Both the position numbers and the translations under genes were made by a program. Positions 45,349 to 55,901 of a stretch of 64,000 nt of DNA are shown piece by piece. The stretch covers positions 17,298,001 through 17,362,000 of the forward strand of contig OZ316898.1 of assembly GCA_973895155.1 (NCBI GenBank). The letters run 5' to 3'. Below the pieces are notes generated by a model, which searched no databases, had not been told where the DNA came from, and saw only the letters and a list, made by a program, of their open reading frames with translations. Source of the DNA: Marsupella aquatica. Lineage: Eukaryota > Marchantiophyta. Position 1 is the first letter of the stretch. Every line of letters starts with the position of its first letter.

Positions 45349-47890
45349 TCATGACAGGGTGTTGGAGACCAGGCTACTCTCCTCTGCCCGGTTCTCCGTA
45401 ACTTCTTCTTTTGGAGATTTACCATCCTTGTTTCTCCACATTAAAATGTGCTCAAATTCAAAAGAGATTAACTCACAAGGGACAAGTTCCTGCAACCGAA
45501 GACGTGCAGAGATGTGTACAAGCGTCAGTACAAACACTTCCGCCTACGTGTTCAAAAACACCTGCAAACCTGCCCTTTCAGTAGCTTGACTATTATTGGG
45601 CAAGCGTTGGGCAAGAAGGAAATCCACAATAGAGGTCGCTACAAGTCCTAATGTAGACAATCATCTCTACTCGATTGGTTGAGTTGCTTCCCTTGTCTGA
45701 ATTCTATCCATGTACGTCAGCAGATTATACAGTTGGAATAATATGGCAACGCTAACGAAATAGAGTCATGGAGACATGTCGTATTATGGACCAGCAACCC
45801 CAAAGAACAAAAAGGTTTGCAAGTCAAATTCTAAATGCAACATCACAGAGCTTTGCGGAAAGTATGGGACTGAAACAACGGACGATTAGCTTAGAATGAA
45901 TGACCAGAAAACCTATTGTCCCAAGAGAGAATTGAGGGAGAGAAAGAGACCTGCAGTTGCGAGCCGAGAAGTTTCAGATTCTTTGAGTGAAAACGTTGAC
46001 AATTCACACGGACAAGATCCTGCGTCTCAAATGACTTTCTCACATCGTGCAAAAGCGTAAGATAAACTCCATGTTGACCTGCACACCAAACCAGTCATTT
46101 TGGCTGACAATCAAATCACTCAAGACTCATCCTTAACACTTGTTTGTCAAAGGCGCAAGTGCAGCTTTTTGGTATCCTCTCTTTCATTGTCAATTATTCG
46201 AGTCAAATCTGTTTTTCATTCCGCAGAAAAGCTAGATAGCCTAGAGCGCCTTACCTGGCTTACACAATGCAGGAAGGTCTCGTCCTCTGTCCCGAAGTGC
46301 TTTGATCTCCTCCTTTGTTAGATTGACGGGAACAGGAAGTCGCTTTGGGAAGCGTGTTATAACTCGGGGATGTCTGACCAATAGCCGGTGCGGATCCCTC
46401 CAGTAGTTGTAATTCCGTCCTCGAAAGATATACAGTGAGCCCCCAACTCGATGAATGACCGTCCCGCCTGTTTCTGCCTGTCACATGAAATGACGAACTG
46501 TTAGTACACTGGTTTTCCACCACCAAAGACTCACCCACACATCGATAACCACCCTTTGCTGTCTATCTTTCTTTGCAGGCACTGTAACTTCCAGAAGCCC
46601 AAATTTCCTCTCCGCCTACTCTTGTGAGTCAGATATAATCGATGTTTCCAAATTGCTCGGTCTCTAGATTCCAGTGGCCAAAGGATGTGTAAGGAAACTC
46701 ACATACATGACCAAGTGAGAATTCGTTATTACTCCAGACAAATAAATGAATAAACATCGAAATGAGTCGAGAGCGAACAATAGAGGATCAGAAAAACAAA
46801 CAACCATCACGACAACGAAAAAGAAAAAGAAAAGAGAGGAAACGGATCTTACCTCAAGCAGTTTGCAAAAAGAATCCAAGTCCAAGGTGACAACGCCTTT
46901 GCACTTTATTTTGCAAACGCTCCATCTTTTCCAATACGTATGCACCAGAGCAACATAGTTTGGGTTCCATCCATCCCATCCTTCACGTCCAGGACAACAC
47001 ACTGTCTTTTAAATATGCACTCCTTCTCATACAATCAATCGAACAGGGAAAACAGAGTCGAGTACTGCTGAGTCAGTATGACAATGTTAGAGATTTGGGC
47101 CAGAATTCTGTATTTTTCAATTAATAGGAACAGATTAAAGATTGCAAAATGAGCTTTGGGGCAACTTGCAACAGCGAATGGTGGGAAGATCGGTACCAAC
47201 ATTGATCTGACGTCTGGTACCATGACAGCTTAGAAGCATTGTATTCTTTTCTGCCTGGGTAAGGGGGGTGTTCTCGTCCACCTCCTGCAGAGCAACATCA
47301 GCAGCTCTGCGTCGTTTCCACCCGTTCTCTGCTTCTCGAAGGCCATCACCACCGGCACCACCATTGCTACCTCCCCTTCGCTGACGTACCTTTGGTGTAT
47401 CCAAATTCGATTCAGACTCGGCAGCCAGGACTGCTTCCCATAAGCCACTATTACCATTGCCATTACCATTTGTTCCTCCTCTGTCTACACAATCTCGGCT
47501 CTCCCCATCTTCGAGCAGAGGGTTTTTAGCTATTCTCTTGGGAATGCCAGGAGGCAGGTCAGCATAGCTATACCAATACTGAAATGGCAAGTCTGTCGCT
47601 AAGTCCTTGGGTTTGTCAGGCAGAGCAGGAGGCGGCGGTTTGAAATCAGCCAAATCCGTGGACGGCTTCTGCGGGCGTTGAAGAGGCGGTGGTGTAGTTG
47701 CTGTTGCTGCATCTACTTCCTGCGGCGGGCTCGAAGCAGACGAAGGAGAAGAAGTAGTAGTAAAGCACCTGACAGGTCTGAGAGTGACGGAAGCTCTTCT
47801 CCTTTGCCAAGCCGTCACGTTTTCGTACTCTGTTATACGGAGAGACCGAAGCACTATCGGTGCAGAGGAAGATACAATTGACAAATTCAT
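45349..47890 (-). CDS. CRM-domain splicing factor, CRS2-associated-factor-like
   Basis: CRM domains bind RNA; plant CAF-type proteins assist group II intron splicing in chloroplasts or mitochondria. Minus-strand exons: 47890-47197, 46980-46853, 46477-46264, 46078-45951, 45489-45349. All introns are GT-AG and in phase; the total is 1305 nt, 434 aa. Residues 1-60 are Ser/Arg/Thr-rich, like an organelle transit peptide. A Pro-rich stretch and a Gly/Asn-rich linker follow. The first CRM domain begins near 210 (PLTQAEKNTMLLS, TRRQINVG, CKIKCKGVVTLDLDSFCK, GGTVIHRVGGSLYIFRGRN). A second, C-terminal CRM-like part has GVYLTLLHDVRKSFE, DLVRVNC and ELVPCELISFEFEHILMW. The usual GRDG is GWDG and the MLWKP segment between domains is not conserved, so the gene is diverged. 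Which organelle it serves cannot be told from sequence. Confidence 0.9.
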
Positions 47891-48256
47891 TTCCTCCTCC
47901 TCCTGCTGCTCCTCCAGGAGCTACTGTACGTTTCCTGCTCCTGCTGCTCACACACAAAACCCTTGACGCTCAATTCTGCCAATTCTGCACAGATTATTCA
48001 GCCCGTTCCGATTCCATCCCACAATTGATTCAACTAATTCAATGTCTGACATAGACTAGTCATGAACGTCCGTCATTTATAGTCCAATACTTCTAAATAA
48101 TGGAGAGGGCCTCAAGTTTCGTAAATCTACATAGAAATCACCTAACGATTAGCATTACAATTCATGCTCAACTCACAGGTTTTCATTACAATACAACTGA
48201 CAAGTTCCGTTTCCTCCCTTCGAGAACGTCGTCTCACCTATCGCAGCAATGTGCCG

Positions 48257-48662
48257 TTAGACATCCAATGTCCGCTCGGCAAAATCAACCCACAGGCTAG
48301 CAGCCCCCTTTTCATCATCTCCGGCCTTGTCCAGCATTTCCAATCCCACAGCGTGCATGCCCTCTGTCAACGAATCAACGACTCGACCTCCGCAATAGCA
48401 GCTGCAGCAACTCCCGACAGCTCGAACAATGTTGTGGATCACCTTAGCTGCGCAGCTTGCTCAGCTCCCGAGGATCACCATAGCCTGTTGCACTAGCTCG
48501 CAAAAGCTCGAACAACTCCTCCACACTTGCCCGAGGGTTGGGTGAGTAAACAGCACAAAAATTTTGTTGAGAAGAGGAATTCCAGGCCCCATCGGAGCTC
48601 AGCTCCCGAGGATCACCATAGCCTGTTGCACTAGCTCGCAAAAGCTCGAACAACTCCTCCAC
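48257..48662 (-). pseudogene. Coding-like fragments of an unknown gene
   Basis: The minus strand reads VEELFELLRASATGYGDPREL, duplicated by the 138-bp repeat, and downstream in another frame EGMHAVGLEMLDKAGDDEKG up to a stop at 48257. The two parts look like protein but do not share a frame. I do not recognise the family. It could be an exon pair with an unseen intron, or the remains of a gene. Confidence 0.35.
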
Positions 48663-48737
48663 ACTTGCCCGAGGGTTGGGTAAGTAAACAGCACAAAAAT
48701 TTTGTTGAGAAGAGGAATTCCAGGGAGAGATATGCTT
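48462..48737. repeat. 138-bp tandem duplication
   Basis: 'cagctcccgaggatcaccat' starts at 48462 and 48600. The copies are nearly identical through 'cagcacaaaaattttgttga'. The unit is 46 codons, so it keeps frame and duplicates the peptide mentioned for 48257-48662. Confidence 0.93.
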
Positions 48738-49639
48738 AGTAGACCCTCCCGGAAAAAGTTTGTTTAATCAAACTCCTCCATATTTTTCCCCAATCTGGGC
48801 TGTTATGGAACTTTTGATCTCAGATGTGGACCGTTGATAGACCCCAGGGGGTGTATCAAATAACAAGTTTCATTTTGGGGGTCTATCAAGTAAATACCTA
48901 CAATTCCAGGCCCCATAGGAAAACACTTGTGTCTCATCAAACAGGGCTTCAAGCTAAGTTTAGTTTTCGGAAAGGCTCTGAAAACTTGAGAATGGAATTG
49001 AGTGTGTGTGAGCCTTTGCAAGTTTACTTGTTGCCCTAAAATTATGAAACGCTGAATACACCTTTCAAATTATTTTTTCTCATTCACGTACATTTTGTGT
49101 AGAGTATTTTTATTTTAATGTGCCTTAACAAGGTGAATCAAGGTGAATCATTTATATTAAATTTATTTTGAATTAATTTTTAGACCCTTTTGAAAGTTTA
49201 ATGAACTTAGAGTATTTTTAATGTATTTGGCTCCTCTCATAAATGTTTAATGTTTCATTATGAATCACTCCATCAGGCAAGTGTGGAGTTGTTGGAGCTT
49301 CTAGATAATGACACTCAACTCAATTAAAATCTAGTGCAAATCTAAGTTACCCTTGTGATTTACAAAATTTATGATTTTAGTTGAGTTGACTATCATTACC
49401 TAGAAGCAAGTGAAAATATTATATGTGCAAAACTCTTTAGTACTTTTGTATTTTCTTGTTCATAATGTGATTTTTTTTGTATGTGGACTTATGGTTTTGT
49501 GTGTTATGTCCCTCACTCTTAATTAACAGATATTAATTTCTTGGTATATATTTTACATGTACCCATTTCTTTTATCATAAAATTAATTAATTACATATCA
49601 CTACAAGACAAAAAAGAGGCATGTTCTAGGATGAACATG
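48738..49639. other. AT-rich spacer without genes
   Basis: No coding content is recognised. 'gcaagtgtggagttgttgga' near 49278 is a weak echo of the 138-bp repeat. Confidence 0.45.
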
Positions 49640-49997
49640 CTATATTGCCCGACACTTACCCGTCACATTACGGTTCTAAAAGGGGCCAAATGGCATATAG
49701 TGTAAAATACCGTCGGCTCCGGACTAGACAGCAATGCGGAAAACATGAGAGAGATTCACTCAATCAAACGCTACACCGACAAAACACCCCAAGTGGAGAA
49801 ACTCCTGAAGGCTCCATAGCAAATGAGAGTACATGTGAAGAATGAGGGAGAGAGTTCTCTCCCTCCAACCTATACCCCCAAGGGGGCCAAGATGAGTGGG
49901 CCTAAACTAAGCGGATCTTATCCTAATGTAATCCAGGGTAAACTAACCCTAGTAAGGCCAAGCTAACTAAGTCGGGAACTTGAGTCAATTCCTAACA
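49640..49997 (-). repeat. 3' LTR of the Copia element
   Basis: The start TGTTAGGAATTGACTC at 49997 follows the polypurine tract directly. The far end is uncertain because the 5' LTR is not available for comparison; the limit given is an estimate. Confidence 0.6.
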
Positions 49998-50008
49998 ATC
50001 TCCACCTT
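49998..50008 (-). promoter_or_regulatory. Polypurine tract of the Copia element
   Basis: AAGGTGGAGAT on the minus strand lies immediately before the LTR start, as in many plant Copia elements. Confidence 0.85.
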
Positions 50009-50064
50009 GACTCTAATTCACACAATGAGTCAGGTGATATACAATATTCAACTAAGTAACATAT

Positions 50065-50861
50065 CTACATAGTCTCCGGTTTGGCCCTAACATTAATAAT
50101 ATCCACACAATGACTAAAGCTACTGGTAGGTAAAACTTTGGTAAGCATGTCTGTCGCATTCTCCTCTGAAGCCACCTTCTCCATAAACATCTGCTTCATC
50201 TCAATCACCTCGCGGATGAAGTGATAACGAATATCAATGTGCTTTGTCCTGGCATGGAACACAAGGTTCTTAGCCAGATGCAAAGCACTTTGACTGTCAC
50301 ACAGCAGCACCGGTCTTTCAGGTGAAAGACCCAGATCACTCACCAATCTTCGTAGCCAGATCAGCTCCTTGGTTGCCTCACAAGCAGCCATGTACTCAGC
50401 CTCAGTAGTAGACAACGCAACACAAGATTGAGTTGTCGACGTAGACAACGCAACACAAGATTGAGTTGCCGACTTCCAGCTGATACAACCTCCACCCAGC
50501 ATAAACACATAGCCTGTAGTAGACTTCCTGTTATCCAAGTTACCAGCATAATCTGAATCATTCTACAAAACCTTCCAACTCTAATGTAGAGTCTGCTTTA
50601 CCGTCAAATAAGATCCCACAATCTAAGGTACCTTTCAGATACCGCAAAACCCACTTCATTGCTTCCCAGTGAAGCTTACCAAGATTTGCCATAAATCTGC
50701 TCAAAATGCTAACAGCATGGGCAATGTTAGGTCTAGTGTATGTCATCGCATACATCAAACTACCCACAACACTATCATAGGGAACATGTCATCGCCAATC
50801 TATCACTCTCACTAGAAGGGCAATCATTCTTTGAGAGTTTAAAGTGGGAAACAGTGGTGGA
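50065..50861 (-). pseudogene. Copia RNase H and RT C-terminal part
   Basis: The segment reads HFKLSKNDCPSSE, then after a frame change GSLMYAMTYTRPNIAHAV, RYLKGTLDCGILF, and in another frame [45 protein letters not shown] and [14 protein letters not shown], all hallmarks of the Copia RNase H region. A short internal duplication doubles the 'TQSCVALST' motif. At least two frame breaks are present. Confidence 0.9.
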
Positions 50862-52637
50862 CCTAGCCACCCAGTGCCCTCACCAATCCCAGCACTCACG
50901 CCTAAGTGCCCCTGGTGCCCGAACGCCTCCACGGAATACCTCGAGCAAGCACCCTAGTGCCCCTTGCACCTCCAGCGGCCCCCCCATACGAAGCCGCACT
51001 TGCTCTCCTACACGACCGCTACTCAACGGTCCTCATTGTCTGCACAAGCCACCACGTACCTCGGTAAGTAACCCATCAGGATCTAGAACTCGCCAAGTCT
51101 AGCATCCTAACTCAAGCTCAACAGACGTTGGTAAATAGGTCAGCGATAGGTCCTCCCGATGCCATAAGCCGGAACCAGAACCCACGCCCACTGTTCGTCC
51201 AGGACAGCTCCTTCCTTGGGCGCGGCCCAGGTTCCCTCTCGTACCTATCCATCACCAACCGACCGCCCTGACCTCAGGACATGCTCATGGCCCAACTAGA
51301 GTAGCTTGTCCCAAGCTTATCTCAACACGTCGGGACCATAATGGCCCCGACTCTAACACCGACTCCCGGTTCGGCCCACTGATGGTCCAGGGACCGAGCG
51401 CCCTGGGGACTCAGCCTCCATGCCTACTTCGCCTTGCCTCCCCAACGCAAGCTCCCTTGGGAGGCTGAATGCGGTTTGGCTACTGTTCGGCAGGAATTGG
51501 CAAACGGGCGAGCTAACACCCGCAAACCACGAGAACCCATGGCACCCCCAGACCCATCTGAGCTCAGGAGGTCGTAACCCTCCTCAAGAGCTTTCCAACG
51601 AACCTAAGAAGTCCTCCAACGGACTTCCCGTTGGGAAGATATCGCCGTTTCCGTTTGGCGGTTTCCCTTAGTGTCGCGACCGCCGCGGCTCACGACTTCG
51701 GCTCGCCCTTAGCCCTCAGGGAGACACCACTCCCCTCATATATGCTTCTGGAGACCTGCCACCCCCGGACCAGCTTTGGTCCCTAAACATTTGGCCCCCA
51801 ACCCGGATCCCATCGCGCATAATGGGCGCGCCACCAACTGGCAACGCCCATAACTTACTTGATAGGCATCCGCAAGTGGAGTGCCTTAGCCCGTTGTGAC
51901 CGGGCCGACCCAGTGCTCATGCCTAGGCCCTCAGGTCTGATCGCCGCTCTGGACCCCCGACCGGCCCAACCCAGCTCGGGCCACAACTCGCGCCCCAAGC
52001 GTCCGTTGCCAACTCGGGGGTCTCACTATATGGGGACCTCGCCATCGCCTGCGACGTTTTTAGGCCTCGGACCCCCTAAAATGTAAGAAAAAAAATTATT
52101 TTTTAACCCCTATAAAGTTGGAATATTCTTGGAATATTCTAAAAATTGGATTAAAAATACCCTAATATTCTTATAAGTCTCAAAATTGAATTTAAAAGAC
52201 CATATTGTTCTTCTACAAAAATTCTTAAGTCTTCCCTTAGAACCTATAAAATGACCCTATCCTTCGTCGCACGTGATATGCCATTTTTGTGGAAGTGAAA
52301 CCCCCGAGGTTGCCAATGGCGTCAACTCCATTGGCCTTGGGCCCAAGAGGAGCTCACTTCCAAGCCCTCAGAACTCAAAGCCCATCCGACGGTCCGGACG
52401 GCCATCCATGAGCCCGGCCCATTTCCCCTTGACCCGACCAGCCATAGGCTAGTCCAAGTCCTTAGTTTGTGTCCCCAGCTTGGCCCCTTGCCTCGCCAGT
52501 GCCACCTCTCATTGCCCACAAGTCTCCCCATGCTAAGTCCTCCCCGGATGGCCTATCCGGGCCTGGACCATAAGGGAGCTTGGCGTCGGAGTCAGCGACG
52601 CCGGAGCTAAGTGTTAAGGTAGTCGAGTTCCGCGACT
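50862..52637. mobile_element. GC-rich ~1.77 kb insertion in the Copia element
   Basis: The insert splits the Copia coding sequence between the codons for GTPLAS and HFKLSK. It is far more GC-rich than its host and carries no recognised protein. It begins near 'acagtggtggacctagcc' and ends near 'gttccgcgactg'. These ends are weakly inverted (CAGTGGTGGA against CAGTCGCGGA). Only a short 'gaa' repeat marks the site, so the class is unknown. It contains a 296-bp element at 52013-52308. Without that it is about 1.47 kb. Confidence 0.7.
52013..52308. mobile_element. 296-bp inverted-repeat element (MITE), copy 1
   Basis: Terminal inverted repeats are CTCGGGGGTCTCACT and, on the other strand, CTCGGGGGTTTCACT (15 bp, one mismatch). 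A perfect 8-bp target duplication GTTGCCAA flanks it (52005-52012 and 52309-52316). It is the same length as the copy at 63105-63400 and inverted relative to it. The interior is AT-rich and codes for nothing. An 8-bp duplication is seen with hAT, P, Merlin and Novosib transposons; the CTCGGGGG end is not typical of hAT. Confidence 0.92.
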
Positions 52638-53720
52638 GAAGCCAATGGAGTACCAACTGGTTTTGCATTCTCCATTCCATACTTGGCAAGTACCTTCTCC
52701 AAATACTGCCTCTGAGACAACCATAATTGCCTTTGCTCCCTGTCACGATGAATCTCCATCCCTAGTATCTTCTTGGCCTGACCCAAGTCCTTCATTGAAA
52801 ACTCCTTACTCAGCATTGCTTTTAGATGGGCAACATTAGACTTATTCTCAGCCAGGATCAGCATGTCATCCACGTACAGTGCCAGCACAATGTAACCAAA
52901 GCATGAGTAATTCTCCACCTCCTTCATGTAGATACAACAATCATGCTCACTCCGTGTGAACCCCTGAGATAACATGAAGGAATCAAAACGCTTATTCCAT
53001 TGTCTGGGACTCTGCTTCAATCTGTATAACGAGCGCAAGAGCTTACACACCAAGTGTCTGGTCTTCTCGTCAATAAAACCTGAAGGCTGAGTCATACAAA
53101 TCTCCACATCAAGCAATCCATGCAGGAAAGCAATAATTACATCCATCTGATCTAACTCAAGATCATAGAATGCCACAATCGCAAGTAAAACATGGATAGT
53201 AGCGAGTTTGACAATTGGTGAGAATATCTCCGTGTAGTCCAAGCCCTCCTTCTGGGTGTACCCTTTGGCCACAAGGCGTGCCTTGAAGTGCCATCCTGCT
53301 TCTTCTTGTACAACCATCTACATGGAACCAGTGTCTTCCCGCGAGGCATGTCAGTCAAGCGCCAAGTTGAATTCTTCTTCAAAGAATTAATCTCTTTCAA
53401 CATCGCCTCCATCCACTTATCCTTCTTTGGAGAGGCCATAGCTTCTTCATAGCTAGAGGAATCTCCATCTTCAGTGAGCAAAATAACACCGGGATCATCG
53501 TCATGCTCAACAACGTGAACACGAGGATCTGCAAAACCAGATCTATCAGGGGGTTGGCCAAAATTGGCCCTGGTGGAGCACCTTGGTTGAGGAACTGCAC
53601 CTCTACCAGAGGGACCAGCAGCTTCCTCATCACCACCAAGCTCCACCGTAGTGGGTTCCTCCACCTGTTCCTCCTGAATATCCTAGGGTCGTGACAACCA
53701 TTCTTTGTCAAAAACAACAT
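52625..53720 (-). pseudogene. Copia reverse transcriptase remnant
   Basis: The region reads PSYEEA-like SSYEEAMASPKKDKWMEAM, PCRWLYKKK, then a frame change near 53300 and FKARLVAKGYTQKEG, VIIAFLHGLLDVEI, LYRLKQSPRQWNKRF and the catalytic LYVDDMLIL, which is intact. The stretch ends GTPLAS at the insertion point. A UAG at 53683-53685 lies upstream in the linker. Confidence 0.93.
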
Positions 53721-53726
53721 TTTTGC

Positions 53727-55340
53727 TCACAACTGCCTTGCAATCGATAGGATCCCACAATTTATAGCCCTTCTGCCCCCAGGACTAAAGCCTAGAAAAA
53801 TATATTTCTTAGACTTGGGATCCAACTTAGACCTGTGTGTCTGCTCAATGTGAACATAGGCAGCACAACCAAAAACTTGGAGTCTAGAGTAATCAGCAGG
53901 TCTCTTATACCACAACTCAAATGGAGTCTGCATCAACTTAAGTCTACTGTGCGGTGAAAGATTGTAGACGTATGCAGCTTGGTTGACAGCTTCAGCCCAA
54001 AAGTTGTTGGGCAACTTGGACTTACATAGCATGCTACGTGCTTTCTCCAGTAATGTCCGATTCAACCATTCTGCAACTTCATTCTATTGCGGGGTCTTAG
54101 GTACAGTGTAATGATGCTTGAGGCCAAGATCCCGACCAAATTGGTCAAACTCATTGGACTTATACTCACCACCATTGTCTGACCGAACACACTTTAACTC
54201 TTTCCCAGTTTGTAGCTCCACCATTGCTTTCCACTCCTTGAAGATCTCAAATACTTGAGATTTCTCCTTCATGTAGTACAGCCAACACATTCGAGAGTAA
54301 TCATCTACAAACGTCACAAAATATCTGGCTCCACCCAACGACGGTTCCGGCGCTGGACCCCAAACATCCGAATGTACATACTCAAGAATCTCATGAGAAT
54401 GGTATGAACTAGAACTGAAACTTACTCTCCTGTGCTTGCCGAAGATGCAATCTTCACAGAAAGAGAGTTTACCAGATTGAGCGCCTTGCAGCAAATCTTT
54501 GTTTGCCACGGCTGCCAATCCTTTACCACTCAAGTGCCCCAACCATGCATGCCACAAATCTATGGCTTGTGTGCGACCAGATGTTGAGGGTGCTTCAATT
54601 GAAGCAGTCATAGATGACTCTATGGCAGATGTTGCCGCTGCATCCGAATGTTCCACCACAAAATCCACATGCTCCACTCTAGGAGCAATGACATCTCCTT
54701 CCAAGATGTACAAATTATTCTGCCGTAGCGCCTTAATCAAAGATACATCATCTTTGACGACAAAGAGCGCACCATTAGGTGCAGTGAAATGAGATCCACC
54801 AACTTCCAAAGCACCAAGAGAAATCAAATTCTTAGAGATGTCTGGTATGTGTCTGACTCCTGTCAGTGCTCGCACAAACATCCGGAATTTGATAATCCTC
54901 ATGCCAACAATCGCACATCGGACTCCATTTCCAATTTCCACAGTACCGGTACAAGGTTGGTAAGTGGAGAAATACGATTGCGTTGGACACACGTGATAAG
55001 AGGAACCCGAATCCAACATCCATTTATTGTCATACACAAAATTCATAGCACCAATACATAGCACTTCAGCAACATCCTCATTATCAGCAATCACAATACC
55101 AGCTGACGATGAGGACGCACGATTGGAAGTAGGACACTTCTGCTTAGACAGAGAAGGACAATTCCACTTGGTGTGGCCCTTCTCCTGGCAATGCCAACAC
55201 TGAACTTTCTTACTACGGGACTTAGATTTAGATCTACTGTGTGATTTAGATCTAGACTGATCCGTAGTACGCTCCGTCGATCTGCCTCTAACCACTAAGG
55301 CAACAGACTCAGTGTCACGGCCAGAAAGTTGTCGCTTGCC
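53727..55340 (-). pseudogene. Copia zinc knuckle, protease and integrase remnant
   Basis: In order: a CCHC knuckle (CWHCQEKGHTKWNC), the protease box LDSGSSYHVC, the pre-integrase WHAWLGHLSGKGL with CEDCIFGKHRR, integrase Asp in VHSDVWGP, Asp in VRSDNGGEY, then a UAG at 54084-54086 just before the NEVAEWLNRTLLEKARSML segment that holds the catalytic Glu. The frame changes again near 53780. Confidence 0.93.
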
Positions 55341-55901
55341 CTATTCTGCAAGAACGGTAGCCTTCACCTCATCCAACTTCAACGTAGACTTGTCATGTGT
55401 GATGACCGTCACCAATGTCGAATAGGTCTGAGGAAGCGACATCAACATATGCATCGCAAGATACTCATCGGTCAACTTGTCTCCCGCCGTGCTCACCTCA
55501 TGCACAATCTCATCGAAGAGACTGAGGTGATCACGCATGTTGCCACCATCCTTCAACTTCAACCTGAACAGCCGCTCCAAGTGATAAATGCGAGTAGTCA
55601 ACGAAGTACTCTAGTATAGCTGAGTAAGCATATCCCAAATCTTCTTGGCATTCCGATCCATCCCCAACACGTTCTTGAGAATGTTGTTTGTCAAGAATAA
55701 CTCAATTGTGCTACACGCTTGTACCAACATGTCCTCCCACTCCTCATCTGTTAGATTCGAGGGTTTCACTCCAGTGAGGGTCTTCTCAAGACCCTGCTGG
55801 ATCAACACATTGGTCACCTTCCGAGTCCAGAGGCTGAAGCTGACCTTCCCATCAAACTTCTCCACCTCAAACTTTGGTGCCGCAAGCTTTCTTGAAGTCA
55901 T
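55341..55901 (-). pseudogene. Copia gag remnant
   Basis: Begins MTSRKLAAPKFEVEKFDG and includes FSLWTRKVTNVLIQQGLEK and HLERLFRLKLKDGGNMRDHL, typical of the UBN2-type gag of plant Copia elements. A UAG at 55611-55613 and another at 55341-55343 are in frame; otherwise the frame is continuous into the zinc knuckle. Confidence 0.9.

Noticed and set aside
49599-49608. CACTACAAGA as the end of a CACTA transposon
   Set aside because: Only one 10-bp end is present; no inverted partner or 3-bp duplication was found nearby.
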